DNA from: Neobacillus sp. FSL H8-0543
GTDB lineage: Bacteria; Bacillota; Bacilli; Bacillales; Cytobacillaceae
Direction of reading: 5' to 3'
DNA: 64,000 bases
NCBI RefSeq assembly: GCF_038592905.1
Contig: NZ_CP151943.1
Span: forward strand, 1,490,501-1,554,500
Shown: in pieces, positions 20,715-30,484 of the stretch
Layout of the letters: each line of letters starts with the position of its first letter
How positions within the stretch are numbered: the stretch's first letter is position 1
Made by a program: the position numbers and the translations under genes
The notes under the pieces: model-generated
Told to the model about the DNA's origin: nothing
Seen by the model: only the letters and a program-made list of their open reading frames with translations
Databases searched by the model: none

Positions 20715-21545
20715 TTAATTTGTTAAAGCCTGGTTATTTTTATCTAAGTAACGATCTTCAGCGAGACGTTTCTTGCGACGATACAGCATGATTAAAACTG
20801 CTCCAACAATCAAACCAATCGAAATCGTTTGCGCCATCCGAAGACTACCTAGCATTAAACTATCTGTTCTCATACCTTCCACGAAATAACGCCCGACGGA
20901 GTACCAGATTACATAGGACAGGAAAAGCTCTCCACGGCGTAAATTCACACGGCGTAGCAGGATTAACAGGATAAATCCCGCAAGGTTCCAGACAGATTCA
21001 TATAAAAAGGTTGGATGATAATACGCACCGTTTATATACATTTGATTAATGATAAACTCTGGCAGCTGCAAACCCTCCAGGAATGATCTCGTTACCTCTC
21101 CACCATGGGCTTCCTGATTCATAAAGTTTCCCCAACGCCCGATGGCTTGACCTAAAATAATACTAGGTGCCGCAATATCAGCTACTTTCCAGAAAGATAT
21201 CCCGCGTTTTTTTGTAAAAACATAGGTAGTAATAACGGAACCAATTAAGGCACCGTGAATGGCGAGACCGCCATTCCAAATTTGTAGGATCTGGCCAGGA
21301 TGATCGGCATAATAGCTCCATTCAAATATTACATAATACAAACGTGCCGAGAGGATGGCAATAGGTATCGCCCATAACATTAAATCCGCAAAAGAATCCT
21401 TCGGCAGTCCTCTTCTATCTCCCTCTCTTATCGCAATAAATAGAGCAAGCGCTAATCCAATACCAATGATTAGCCCGTACCAATGCACTTGAATTGGACC
21501 GAGTGCAAAGGCAATTGGATCTAGTGGCTGTATATTTTCATTCAT
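20715..21545 (-). CDS. lgt: Prolipoprotein diacylglyceryl transferase
   Basis: Membrane enzyme that attaches diacylglycerol from phosphatidylglycerol to the lipobox cysteine of prelipoproteins. The signature [14 protein letters not shown] and the N-terminal [10 protein letters not shown] are intact, with about seven membrane segments. The frame opens at 21551, but AAGGGG is spaced 8 bases before the ATG at 21545, giving 276 aa. It is the second gene of the hprK operon. Lipoprotein substrates in this window include NosL and the cytochrome CccB. Confidence 0.98.
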   Translation of the reverse strand: MNENIQPLDPIAFALGPIQVHWYGLIIGIGLALALFIAIREGDRRGLPKDSFADLMLWAIPIAILSARLYYVIFEWSYYADHPGQILQIWNGGLAIHGALIGSVITTYVFTKKRGISFWKVADIAAPSIILGQAIGRWGNFMNQEAHGGEVTRSFLEGLQLPEFIINQMYINGAYYHPTFLYESVWNLAGFILLILLRRVNLRRGELFLSYVIWYSVGRYFVEGMRTDSLMLGSLRMAQTISIGLIVGAVLIMLYRRKKRLAEDRYLDKNNQALTN

Positions 21546-21563
21546 CTCCATAACCCCTTATCA

Positions 21564-22499
21564 TTAATTATCTTCATTGTCGCCATCTTCAATGACATCT
21601 GACAAACGGTCAGTAAATTGCTGTGCAGCATTTACACCCATTCTCTTTAGGCGGTAATTCATAGCTGCTACTTCTATGATTACAGAAAGGTTTCGTCCAG
21701 GACGAACTGGTATAGTAATCTTTGTTACCTCGGTATCAATGATTTTCATTTTTTCCTCATCTAACCCGAGGCGATCATATTGCTTCTTCGAATCCCATAT
21801 TTCTAAATTCATTACCAGGGTAATCCGCTTATTACTGCGGACCGCTCCAGCTCCAAAAAGGGTCATGACATTAATGATTCCCAGGCCGCGGATTTCCAAT
21901 AAGTGCTCAATTAAATCAGGGGAAGTCCCAACCAAGGTGTCTTGATCTTCTTGGCGGATTTCAACACAATCATCCGCAACCAGCCGATGTCCGCGTTTAA
22001 CCAATTCCAAAGCAGTCTCACTTTTACCGACACCACTTTTTCCGGTAATCAACACACCAATTCCGTAAATATCGACTAAAACCCCGTGAACAGCTGTTGT
22101 AGGTGCAAGTTTACTTTCAAGGAAATTCGTTAGTCTGCTTGAAAACCTTGTTGTCTTCATACTGGAACGAAGAATAGGCACAGATTCACGCTCAGATGCT
22201 TCAATGAGCTCAGTGGGAACTTCTAAATCCCTTGTAACGATAATTGCTGGAGTAATGTCGGTGCATAACCGTTCCATTCTCGAGATACGTTCTGCTAAAG
22301 GCAATTCGGAAAAAAAGGATAACTCCGTTTTTCCAAGTAATTGAATTCGCTCTGCGGGATAAAACTCAAAATATCCAGCTAATTCAATTCCAGGGCGGGA
22401 AATATCACTCATTGTTATCGGGCGATTAATTCCTTCCTCACCACTAACTAATTCAAGCTGAAATTTTTCATATATATCCTTCGTCCGTACTTTTGGCAA
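21564..22499 (-). CDS. hprK: HPr kinase/phosphorylase
   Basis: Bifunctional sensor enzyme of carbon catabolite repression. It phosphorylates Ser46 of HPr and Crh with ATP or pyrophosphate and reverses this with inorganic phosphate. The Walker A is GKSGVGKSE (near residues 153-161), the capping-loop catalytic residues are in [11 protein letters not shown], and the HprK signature is [15 protein letters not shown]. The 311-aa length is standard. It is the first gene of the operon that also carries ppaX. Confidence 0.98.
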   Translation of the reverse strand: MPKVRTKDIYEKFQLELVSGEEGINRPITMSDISRPGIELAGYFEFYPAERIQLLGKTELSFFSELPLAERISRMERLCTDITPAIIVTRDLEVPTELIEASERESVPILRSSMKTTRFSSRLTNFLESKLAPTTAVHGVLVDIYGIGVLITGKSGVGKSETALELVKRGHRLVADDCVEIRQEDQDTLVGTSPDLIEHLLEIRGLGIINVMTLFGAGAVRSNKRITLVMNLEIWDSKKQYDRLGLDEEKMKIIDTEVTKITIPVRPGRNLSVIIEVAAMNYRLKRMGVNAAQQFTDRLSDVIEDGDNEDN

Positions 22500-22770
22500 A
22501 AGAATTTCCTCCTTATTATAAAAGCGTAAGCGCCTGGTCAGTGGCAGATAGAGGGAGCTAGTCGACTGGATTAGACAGAGAGAATGTCTCCCTAAATATA
22601 CAAAAAACGAGGCTGCTAGTAATTGACAGTAATCAAATTCTAATATTAAATTTATATTCTTCTTATTTTAGCATTTTTTGAATTTGATAACCAAAATTAG
22701 AGCATAAAAGCCTCACCATTTCTAATACTTTCTTTTAAATAAGGGGAAATTATCGAGAAGAATGATTTTA

Positions 22771-22806
22771 AGTGGTATAGACAACTAATCCACACTAGAT
22801 TATAAT
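22771..22806 (+). promoter_or_regulatory. nagA promoter overlapped by a NagR (YvoA) operator
   Basis: AGTGGTATAGACAACTA at 22771-22787 matches the palindromic dre site of GntR/HutC regulators as known for B. subtilis NagR. The -35 (TAGACA, 22778-22783) lies inside it, followed by a 17-bp spacer and a perfect TATAAT (22801-22806). Repressor binding would therefore block the promoter. The rest of 22500-22770 shows no other recognisable element. Confidence 0.9.
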
Positions 22807-22830
22807 AGGCCTAAAGGATGATTAATAAGA

Positions 22831-24033
22831 ATGGAGCTGAAAGCATTGAGTCTACTATTAATAGTTCATGGACAGGCTGTTTTAGCAACAAGTGTTGAAG
22901 AATCTATCTATATTTTTATTGAGCAAGGAAAAATCCAAGAACTGGGTCCATTAAGCGATCTTCCAATACATCTAAAAAATGTTAAAAAGATAGAAATTCC
23001 GCTTGGACATACCGTTGTTCCAGGCTTCATTGATGTCCACATCCACGGGGCAGCAGGAGCAGATACGATGGATGGATCAACAGAAGCGCTGACCACCATG
23101 GCCACTGCCCTTCCTGCAGAAGGAACAACCAGCTTTCTGCCGACAACCATCACCCAAAAGTATGAAAATATTGATCAGGCACTCAGGAATGCTGCTGATT
23201 ATCAGCAAAACCATAATGATTCCGGTAAAGCAGAAGTGCTCGGTGTTCATTTAGAAGGTCCTTTCATAAATCCGAAACGCAAAGGGGCACAGCCGCTTGA
23301 ACACATTATCGACCCTTCTATAGATTTATTTAAACAGTGGCAGGAGCTTTCAGGCGGATCGATTAAAATAGTTACAGTTGCCCCAGAGATGGCAAACGGA
23401 TTGGAGTTTGTCCGTTATTTACATAAAACGGATGTGATTGCCTCCATCGGTCATTCTGATTCCATTTATGAAGAAATGGAACAGGCTGTTCAAGCCGGTG
23501 CTAAACAAGTAACCCACTTATTTAACGGGATGAGAGGAATTCATCATCGTGAACCAGGTGTCGCTGGGTCTGCGCTTCTTTTTAAAGAATTAATGGCGGA
23601 ACTAATCGCTGACGGTATTCACGTTAGACCGGAAATGATGAAACTTGTCATAAACGCTAAAGGGACAGATGGCATGATCCTTATAACCGATGCGATGAGA
23701 GCGAAAGGTCTTAAAGACGGAATTTATGACCTTGGTGGCCAGGATGTTTCGGTGGCAAATGGACAAGCACTGCTTGCCGATGGAACATTAGCAGGTAGTA
23801 TTTTAAAAATGAACGATTCGATTAAAAACATCATCAATGCAGCACAAATTTCTTTAGCTGAAGCGGTAAAAATGGCCAGCGCTAACCCTGCGAAACAATT
23901 AAATGTCTATGACCGCAAAGGAAGCATTACGATTGGAAAAGACGCGGACATAACGATTTTATCAGAGGATTACCTGGTTACTTTTACGCTTTGCCGTGGA
24001 GAAATTGCATTTAACAGGGGGTTATATGAATGA
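22831..24033 (+). CDS. nagA: N-acetylglucosamine-6-phosphate deacetylase
   Basis: Metal-dependent amidohydrolase that removes the acetyl group from GlcNAc-6-phosphate during amino-sugar recycling or use. It has DVHIHGAAGADTMDG (HxH metal site, about residue 66), HLEGPFINPKRKGA, IGHSDS, THLFNGMRGIHHREPG and the catalytic Asp in LITDAMRAKG. The ATG at 22831 gives 400 aa; a TTG at 22846 with GGAG upstream is an alternative start. It is the first gene of nagA-nagB-nagR and overlaps nagB by four bases. Confidence 0.97.
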   Translation: MELKALSLLLIVHGQAVLATSVEESIYIFIEQGKIQELGPLSDLPIHLKNVKKIEIPLGHTVVPGFIDVHIHGAAGADTMDGSTEALTTMATALPAEGTTSFLPTTITQKYENIDQALRNAADYQQNHNDSGKAEVLGVHLEGPFINPKRKGAQPLEHIIDPSIDLFKQWQELSGGSIKIVTVAPEMANGLEFVRYLHKTDVIASIGHSDSIYEEMEQAVQAGAKQVTHLFNGMRGIHHREPGVAGSALLFKELMAELIADGIHVRPEMMKLVINAKGTDGMILITDAMRAKGLKDGIYDLGGQDVSVANGQALLADGTLAGSILKMNDSIKNIINAAQISLAEAVKMASANPAKQLNVYDRKGSITIGKDADITILSEDYLVTFTLCRGEIAFNRGLYE

Positions 24034-24755
24034 AGATTATTCGCACCGAAAATTATGAAGAAATGAGTTTAAAAGCAGGTTTACTTTTAACCGAAAAGAT
24101 TCGCTCAAATCCCAGCATCACGCTTGGCATGGCAACAGGCAGTACGCCAAAAGGAATTTATCAGTATTTAATTAAAGATCATCAAGACAACCGCACGACA
24201 TATAAACAGGTGAAATCTATTAATTTGGATGAATACATCGGGATAGCGCCCAGCAACCCGAATAGTTATCACTACTTCATGCAAAAAAACTTATTTGAAC
24301 ATTTGGATATTCACGAGGCAAACACCTATCTTCCAAATGGAGCAGCTAGTAACCTGGAGGCAGAATGCGAGCGCTACGAAAAATTGATTGAAGATATTGG
24401 CGGTGTAGACCTGCAAATATTAGGGATTGGACAAAACGGTCATATAGGCTTTAATGAGCCGGGGACAAGTTTTGATAGCCGAACCCATATCATTAACCTT
24501 GAAGAAGATACCAGGAAAGCAAATTCTCGTTTTTTCAACTCTATAGACGAAGTGCCAAAACAAGCGATTACGATGGGAATTGCGACAATTCTTAAGAGCA
24601 AGGAAATCTTCCTTCTTGCCTCAGGTGAAGCGAAGGCAGATGCGCTTGCCAGATTAATTAAGGATGGAATTAGCGAGGACTTCCCGGCATCTGCTTTAAA
24701 GTTACATCAGAATGTCACTATCGTTGCGGATGCAGATGCTTTAAAATATATTTAG
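24030..24755 (+). CDS. nagB: Glucosamine-6-phosphate deaminase
   Basis: Converts glucosamine-6-phosphate to fructose-6-phosphate and ammonia, linking amino sugars to glycolysis. It contains MATGSTPKGIYQYL, the catalytic NLDEYIGI and the signature LGIGQNGHIGFNEPG. The 241-aa length matches the Gram-positive form without the allosteric C-terminus of E. coli NagB. It is translationally coupled to nagA. Confidence 0.98.
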   Translation: MKIIRTENYEEMSLKAGLLLTEKIRSNPSITLGMATGSTPKGIYQYLIKDHQDNRTTYKQVKSINLDEYIGIAPSNPNSYHYFMQKNLFEHLDIHEANTYLPNGAASNLEAECERYEKLIEDIGGVDLQILGIGQNGHIGFNEPGTSFDSRTHIINLEEDTRKANSRFFNSIDEVPKQAITMGIATILKSKEIFLLASGEAKADALARLIKDGISEDFPASALKLHQNVTIVADADALKYI

Positions 24756-24779
24756 TAGATTTTGTAAGGAGTGTTTAGG

Positions 24780-25514
24780 ATGATTAACAAAAGTTCGCCC
24801 ATTCCTATCTATCATCAACTAGAAGAATATCTCAAACAGCAAATTGAAAGTGGTATTTTAATGGAAGAAGCGGCCATTCCCTCCGAACGGGAATTTGCCG
24901 AAACCTTTCAAATTAGCCGCATGACCGTAAGACAAGCAATCAATAATTTAGTCTTAGAAGGATATCTAAAAAGACAAAAAGGACGAGGGACATTTGTTAA
25001 TAAAATAAAGATTGAACAAGAACTCCAGGGGATGACGAGCTTTACCGAGGATATGGTATCACGGGGAATGCAGCCGAGCAGCAAGCTCCTTTCCTTTCAA
25101 ATCCATCCTGCAGATAAAAAGACAGCCCAGGAATTACAAATTACTCCCAATGACCTTGTCTATACTATCAAAAGAATTCGTTTAGCAGATGGTGTGCCAA
25201 TGGCACTTGAAACAGCTTATATTCCTGTCAATCTTGTTCCAGGACTAACAGAGGGGAATAGTAATCAGTCACTATACCAGTATATCGAGGAAAACCTCTC
25301 CCTATCAATCAGTGAGGCATCACAGGAAATAGAGGCCTCAATTGCCACCATTAAGGAAGCCAAATCACTGGCAATTGAACCAGGTGAACCGATCCTGCTA
25401 ATAGTCCGAATTTCCTATTTAGCTAACGGCACCCCGTTTGAACTCGTTAAGTCATCGTTTAGGGCAGACAGATATCGGTTTACACATAAAATGAAACGAA
25501 AAAAAGAGAAATAG
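24780..25514 (+). CDS. nagR: GntR/HutC-family repressor NagR (YvoA)
   Basis: Transcriptional repressor of GlcNAc use. The N-terminal winged helix has PSEREFAETFQISRMTVRQAI and GYLKRQKGRGTFV. The UTRA effector domain follows from about residue 80 (LQGMTSFTEDMVSRGMQPSS) and binds glucosamine-6-phosphate in B. subtilis. The frame opens with GTG at 24771, but AAGGAG lies 8 bases before the ATG at 24780, so that start is used. It controls the operon through the dre site overlapping the nagA promoter. Confidence 0.96.
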   Translation: MINKSSPIPIYHQLEEYLKQQIESGILMEEAAIPSEREFAETFQISRMTVRQAINNLVLEGYLKRQKGRGTFVNKIKIEQELQGMTSFTEDMVSRGMQPSSKLLSFQIHPADKKTAQELQITPNDLVYTIKRIRLADGVPMALETAYIPVNLVPGLTEGNSNQSLYQYIEENLSLSISEASQEIEASIATIKEAKSLAIEPGEPILLIVRISYLANGTPFELVKSSFRADRYRFTHKMKRKKEK

Positions 25515-25534
25515 CGCTATGCTATTTCTTTTTT
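25500..25534. terminator. Bidirectional terminator between nagR and yvlD
   Basis: Stem GAAATAGC/GCTATTTC with loop GCTAT, flanked by A-run on one side and T-run on the other. It serves convergent nagR and yvlD. Confidence 0.9.
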
Positions 25535-25890
25535 GATGCTTTTGAGGGTTCCAAAAGAGTCTTTTGAATAATTAAATTAACAATCGCCATGATCATAGCA
25601 GCAAATAGAGCCATACCAAAACCAGCGATCTCAAACGTTTCTCCCATGAGATAATCTGTCAGCTCGAGCGTAATCGCATTAACTACGAACAGAAACAAAC
25701 CTAATGTTAAAATGGTGGCTGGTAAGGTAAAAATGATAAGTATCGGCCGCACTAAAACATTTAAGATTGATAATAAAAAGCTCGCTACCAGTGCTGAACT
25801 AAAGCCCTCTAAATAAAAGCTTTCAGAAAAATAGCCTGCAATTGCCATAAATAAGAATGCATTAATCAATATGCCTATCAGCCATCTCAT
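25522..25890 (-). CDS. yvlD: Phage-holin-family-4 membrane protein YvlD
   Basis: 122-aa membrane protein with four hydrophobic segments, of the DUF360/phage holin 4 family. LLSILNVLVRPILIIFTLPAT is the family core. Despite the family name it is a chromosomal envelope protein. In B. subtilis yvlD belongs to the yvlABCD operon under SigW. Here it follows yvlB directly, with no yvlC (PspC-like) gene between. A SigW-type promoter starts the cluster. Confidence 0.9.
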   Translation of the reverse strand: MRWLIGILINAFLFMAIAGYFSESFYLEGFSSALVASFLLSILNVLVRPILIIFTLPATILTLGLFLFVVNAITLELTDYLMGETFEIAGFGMALFAAMIMAIVNLIIQKTLLEPSKASKKK

Positions 25891-25904
25891 TTTCTATGCT
25901 TCTC

Positions 25905-27026
25905 CTATTTTGAAAAACTAAGGTCGTCAGATTTATGAATCGTAACCGATCCCGTTTTCGTATCTGCAAAGATCTTTAATGTACGCTCTGGAATATTGAC
26001 TGATTGGAAGCGAAGAACCTTTTGAATCATTTCGCTTTTTTCTTCTAGAATCTGAATCCCATCCAGCTTTATATTGAACCCGCCGAGATTCGTCTTTAAT
26101 TCACCGCTAGCGGCTACTCCATCGGGAATATACAAATCAATCCCGCCAGTTGTAGCTTTTGCCGAAATTAATTCACAACGAGTTCCACTTTGATGATACG
26201 TAGTGTTCCCGTTAAAGGTTTGTGTTTCTATCTTTCTGTAGTCACCATCGATTTTGATTGCACCATTTAGCGTCTCGGCCTCAAGGTCATCGATTACGCT
26301 GCTTTTTAATGTAATATGCCCGTTTGCCGCTTCGATTTCGGCCTTTTTCCCGTTCAATCGTGCAAATTCCATTTTGCCGTTTGCTGTTTTTGCCCGGAAA
26401 TCTCTTATCGTCAATTCCTCACCAGATATCGGTCCATTAAACAACCTGACACGAACTCTTTCATATTCTGCCTGCGGAATATAAACCACTGCATCGACCT
26501 TCATCCACTTTTGCTGGGTCATAAAACGTAATTTCTGGCCCTCGATGGCAAAAAGAATATCCTTTAAAAAGTTTTGCCGCGCCTGATCTGAATTTTCCAC
26601 ACGATATACTTTTGCCTGACACTCGATGCGGACATCCAGTTGATCCCAAGGAACAATCTTTAATGAACCATTGGCAATGTCAATATCAATATCCTTTAGG
26701 TAAACATCAGCTTGATGGAAAATATGTGAGATTTCAACAGACTTTCCAAAGTTTAAATCAATATCTAGATCCTTAACTTTTTTCAAAGCCGAATCAACAA
26801 AATCAAAAATCTTATCCTTTGTCGACTGAACCTTTCCATATGCTGATTCTTCTTTTTTCGCTTCTTCAAACTTGAATGCGGTTGATAACTCCTGGGCAAT
26901 TTTCTCTTGCTTTTGCTCCTGTGTCTGTGTTGCTTTTTCGAGATCTTCAATCAATGACAGTGCTTCATCAACACTTATTTTACCTTCCTCGACCATCTTT
27001 AAAATACGTTTGCGCTCTTCTTTCAT
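25905..27026 (-). CDS. yvlB: YvlB-like DUF4097 adhesin-fold protein
   Basis: Protein of about 373 aa. The N-terminal helical segment (ERKRILKMVEEGKISVDEA, a SHOCT-like bacterial domain) is followed by a charged linker. A long DUF4097 beta-helical domain follows from about residue 100 (repeats such as TANGKMEFARL, AANGHITLKSSVI, TLNGAIKIDG). There is no signal peptide. The role is unknown; the SigW link suggests envelope stress. The frame opens with GTG at 27035, but the ATG at 27026 is better placed behind AGGTGG. It lies 34 bp after the upstream small membrane gene. Confidence 0.87.
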   Translation of the reverse strand: MKEERKRILKMVEEGKISVDEALSLIEDLEKATQTQEQKQEKIAQELSTAFKFEEAKKEESAYGKVQSTKDKIFDFVDSALKKVKDLDIDLNFGKSVEISHIFHQADVYLKDIDIDIANGSLKIVPWDQLDVRIECQAKVYRVENSDQARQNFLKDILFAIEGQKLRFMTQQKWMKVDAVVYIPQAEYERVRVRLFNGPISGEELTIRDFRAKTANGKMEFARLNGKKAEIEAANGHITLKSSVIDDLEAETLNGAIKIDGDYRKIETQTFNGNTTYHQSGTRCELISAKATTGGIDLYIPDGVAASGELKTNLGGFNIKLDGIQILEEKSEMIQKVLRFQSVNIPERTLKIFADTKTGSVTIHKSDDLSFSK

Positions 27027-27060
27027 CATTTCCACCTCAATTATTTTATTCTTTGATAGT

Positions 27061-27378
27061 TTATTCCCTTGTGAGTACTTTTACGCCTTTTATCACATTC
27101 CAGATGACGACAATAATACTGACTAGAATCATGAAAACAACTGTTACAATTGTAAATACGGGTACAACATTATTGTTAATCGCTGAGGCATCATTTATTA
27201 TCGCAAAAATCAGCAGAGGCACAGGGATGATAGGTATCAAATGCGAAAGTAAAGCCTTTTTTGCATGTACTTTTGTTTCATCATCACCTGAGGCAAAGAA
27301 GACAACAAGCGGAAAAAGAAACCCGGCAAAAAAGATACTAAAATAAGATAATGCGGAAAGAACCTTTCTCGTCTCCAT
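27061..27378 (-). CDS. DUF4870/Tic20-like small membrane protein (YvlA position)
   Basis: 105-aa protein with three hydrophobic segments (LSYFSIFFAGFLFPLVVFF, HLIPIIPVPLLIFAII, TIVTVVFMILVSIIVV) separated by DDETKVHAKKALL, the DUF4870 pattern. The frame opens with TTG at 27387, but AAGGAG lies 9 bases before the ATG at 27378. Its position matches yvlA at the head of the B. subtilis yvlABCD operon, though sequence identity cannot be judged by eye. A perfect SigW promoter precedes it. Confidence 0.85.
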   Translation of the reverse strand: METRKVLSALSYFSIFFAGFLFPLVVFFASGDDETKVHAKKALLSHLIPIIPVPLLIFAIINDASAINNNVVPVFTIVTVVFMILVSIIVVIWNVIKGVKVLTRE

Positions 27379-27403
27379 AACGTTCAACTCCTTATTCTAT
27401 TTC

Positions 27404-27429
27404 TACGAACCGCATAAATTAAAGTTTCA
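27404..27429 (-). promoter_or_regulatory. SigW-type promoter of the yvlA-yvlB-yvlD operon
   Basis: On the minus strand TGAAAC (27424-27429), exactly 16 bp, then CGTA (27404-27407), 26 bp before the first start codon. This is the full ECF SigW consensus, and the yvl operon is a known SigW target in B. subtilis. Confidence 0.9.
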
Positions 27430-27576
27430 TTTTTTTGAAAATTTTAAGATTGCTCTCTACTGGTCAGGTATTTTGTGCCTTTGGCTTGTTTTTTTGAGGT
27501 CTGACGTCTGATTCCGCGCGAATTGGTTACAATTCCGCAGGATACGGACAGCATTCTGCAAGTTATGATTTTCATA

Positions 27577-27610
27577 ATAAAAAAGCTAAAACACGAGGTT
27601 TTAGCTTTTT
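27577..27610 (-). terminator. Terminator after uvrA
   Basis: Stem AAGCTAAAAC/GTTTTAGCTT with loop CTCGT (minus strand) and T-run; it overlaps the uvrA stop codon. Confidence 0.88.
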
Positions 27611-30477
27611 ATAATGGCTTCTTTTTCTAGAACTTGTTGTTTCATTCGTAAACGATCGCGTTCTAGAACTGGCTTTAAATACTGACCTGTGTAGGATTCA
27701 GCCACCTCGGCGACTTTTTCAGGTGTACCTGTGGCGATTATCGTCCCGCCCTTATCTCCACCTTCAGGGCCAAGATCGACAAGATAATCCGCTGCTTTAA
27801 TTACATCAAGATTATGTTCAATTACAAGTACGGTTTCACCATTTTCAACTAGCCGCTGCAAAACAACCAATAAACGTGAAATATCATCGGTATGAAGACC
27901 AGTTGTCGGCTCATCTAAGATGTAGAAGGATTTACCTGATGAACGGCGGTGCAGCTCAGAAGCAAGCTTAACTCGCTGGGCTTCCCCACCTGATAATGTG
28001 GTAGCAGGTTGACCAAGTGTAATATAACCAAGCCCGACATCAAAAATTGTTTGCAGCTTGCGGCTGATTTTTGGATGGTTTTCGAAAAACTCCACACCAG
28101 CCTCAACTGTCATATCAAGAATATCGGAAATACTCTTACCTTTATATTTCACTTCTAAGGTCTCACGATTATAACGTTTTCCATGGCAGACTTCACATGG
28201 AACATAGACATCAGGCAAAAAGTGCATCTCAACTTTAATGATTCCATCCCCACGACAAGCCTCACAGCGCCCACCTTTAACATTAAAGCTGAAGCGACCC
28301 TTCTTATATCCGCGTACCTTTGCTTCGTTTGTCGAAGCAAACAAATCACGAACATCATCAAATACGCCTGTATATGTAGCCGGGTTTGAACGGGGGGTTC
28401 TTCCGATTGCTGATTGATCAATATCGATGACTTTTTCTAAATACTCTAACCCTTTAATTTCCTTATGTTTTCCAGGCTTTGTTTTTGCCCTATTAAGCTT
28501 TTGTGCGAGTGACTTATAAAGTATTTCATTAATAAGCGAGCTCTTACCTGAACCAGAAACACCAGTAATGGCGATGAACATTCCAAGCGGTAGCTTAACA
28601 TTCACATTTTTTAGGTTATTTTCAGAAGCACCTTTTATTTCGAGATAACGACCATCTGGCTTTCGGCGCTCTAATGGCAATGGAATAAACCTTCTCCCTG
28701 ATAAATATTCCCCTGTCAATGAATTCGGATCATTCATCACTTCTTGTGGAGTCCCGGCAGAAACAACTTTACCACCATGAACACCTGCTCCTGGACCAAT
28801 ATCAATTAAATAATCGGCTGCAAGCATTGTGTCCTCATCATGTTCAACAACAATGAGTGAATTGCCAATTTCGCTCATCGTCCTTAATGCTTCTATTAAG
28901 CGGTCATTGTCACGCTGATGAAGTCCGATAGAAGGTTCATCTAAAATGTAGAGAACGCCAGTTAATCGGGAACCAATCTGTGTTGCCAATCGAATTCGCT
29001 GGGCTTCGCCGCCAGAAAGTGTTCCAGCTGCACGGCTTAAACTCAGATAATCCAGCCCTACATTTACAAGGAAACCAAGGCGCTCATAAATCTCTCGAAA
29101 AATTAGCTTGCCTATTTGCATTTCTTTTTCTGAAAGCTGTAATTCGGAAAAGAATTGAAGGCTATCTTCAATTGAAAGCTCGGTCAATTGGGAAATGTGA
29201 CGACCGGAAATGAGTACGGCAAGGCTCTCCTTTTTCAAACGGTGTCCTTTACAAGTCTGACACGGTTTCTCGCCCATGTACTTTTCCATTTGCTCACGGA
29301 TATAATCAGAGCTTGTTTCTTTAAAGCGTCGCTCTACATTTCTAATAACACCTTCAAACTCGATATGTCCTTCACGGAACTGACCAAAGTCGTTCTCATA
29401 ACGAAAGTAAATTTTATCCCCTTTGGTGCCATATAGAACTTTTTCTAAAAGATTGTCTGGAATATCCTTAACTGGCATATCCATATCGACACCATAGTGA
29501 TCACAAACCGCTTGAAGCAGCTGCGGGTAATACTGTGAACTTGTCGGCTCCCATGGCGCAATCGCATGCTGTTTAAGGGATAAATCCTTATTTGGTATCA
29601 CAAGGTCAACGTCGACTTCAAGCTTCGCTCCGAGTCCATCGCACTCCGAACATGCCCCAAATGGACTGTTAAACGAAAACATCCGCGGCTCTAATTTTCC
29701 AATAGAAAAACCGCAATGGGGACAGGACAGATTTTCACTGAAGAGTAGTTCATCCTCACCAATCACATCAACGATAACGTTGCCTTCACCCAGTTTAAGA
29801 CCCATTTCAAGTGACTCGGCTAGCCTGGCAGCAATCCCTTCCTTTTGGACGATTCGGTCAATTACTACTTCAATCGAATGCTTTTTATTTTTATCTAATG
29901 TGATTTCATCCCCAAGGTCAAGCATTTCACCATTTACCCGAACACGGACAAATCCCTGTTTCTTAATATCCTCAAAAACTTTAACATGCGCTCCCTTTCG
30001 GCCTGATATAACTGGTGCAAGGATTTGCATTTTTGTTTTTTCTGGATACTCTACTATCCGATCAACCATTTGTTCAATTGTTTGTGCGCTGATTTCGATA
30101 TGGTGGATAGGACAGGTAGGTCGGCCAACCCGTGCAAATAAAAGTCGAAAATAGTCATATATTTCCGTCACCGTCCCCACTGTTGAACGGGGGTTACGGC
30201 TTGTTGTTTTTTGATCAATAGAAATGGCTGGTGATAGTCCATCAATCGAATCGACATCGGGTTTGTCCAATTGTCCTAAAAATTGCCTTGCGTATGCTGA
30301 TAAAGATTCAACATAGCGCCGCTGCCCTTCCGCATAAATCGTATCAAAAGCAAGCGACGACTTCCCAGAACCAGAAAGCCCCGTTATTACAACGAGCTTA
30401 TCACGCGGAATCGTGACATCAATATTTTTTAAATTATGGGCTCTGGCGCCTTTTACGATTATTTTATCCATTACCAA
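27601..30477 (-). CDS. uvrA: Excinuclease ABC subunit A
   Basis: Damage-recognition ATPase of nucleotide excision repair. It has two ABC modules: Walker [10 protein letters not shown] near residue 32 and GVSGSGKSS near 640, and LSGGEAQR twice. Zinc sites are visible as CPHC...CSEC and CEAC...CEVC. It is 958 aa. The start is TTG at 30477, which matches the family N-terminus and a GGAAGGATG ribosome site; the next in-frame ATG is too far from it. It follows uvrB by 7 bp. Confidence 0.98.
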   Translation of the reverse strand: MVMDKIIVKGARAHNLKNIDVTIPRDKLVVITGLSGSGKSSLAFDTIYAEGQRRYVESLSAYARQFLGQLDKPDVDSIDGLSPAISIDQKTTSRNPRSTVGTVTEIYDYFRLLFARVGRPTCPIHHIEISAQTIEQMVDRIVEYPEKTKMQILAPVISGRKGAHVKVFEDIKKQGFVRVRVNGEMLDLGDEITLDKNKKHSIEVVIDRIVQKEGIAARLAESLEMGLKLGEGNVIVDVIGEDELLFSENLSCPHCGFSIGKLEPRMFSFNSPFGACSECDGLGAKLEVDVDLVIPNKDLSLKQHAIAPWEPTSSQYYPQLLQAVCDHYGVDMDMPVKDIPDNLLEKVLYGTKGDKIYFRYENDFGQFREGHIEFEGVIRNVERRFKETSSDYIREQMEKYMGEKPCQTCKGHRLKKESLAVLISGRHISQLTELSIEDSLQFFSELQLSEKEMQIGKLIFREIYERLGFLVNVGLDYLSLSRAAGTLSGGEAQRIRLATQIGSRLTGVLYILDEPSIGLHQRDNDRLIEALRTMSEIGNSLIVVEHDEDTMLAADYLIDIGPGAGVHGGKVVSAGTPQEVMNDPNSLTGEYLSGRRFIPLPLERRKPDGRYLEIKGASENNLKNVNVKLPLGMFIAITGVSGSGKSSLINEILYKSLAQKLNRAKTKPGKHKEIKGLEYLEKVIDIDQSAIGRTPRSNPATYTGVFDDVRDLFASTNEAKVRGYKKGRFSFNVKGGRCEACRGDGIIKVEMHFLPDVYVPCEVCHGKRYNRETLEVKYKGKSISDILDMTVEAGVEFFENHPKISRKLQTIFDVGLGYITLGQPATTLSGGEAQRVKLASELHRRSSGKSFYILDEPTTGLHTDDISRLLVVLQRLVENGETVLVIEHNLDVIKAADYLVDLGPEGGDKGGTIIATGTPEKVAEVAESYTGQYLKPVLERDRLRMKQQVLEKEAIIKS

Positions 30478-30484
30478 GTTTTTG

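Noticed and set aside
26876-27346. Plus-strand 156-codon frame across yvlB and the DUF4870 gene
   Set aside because: Antisense to two real genes and to their SigW-driven transcript.
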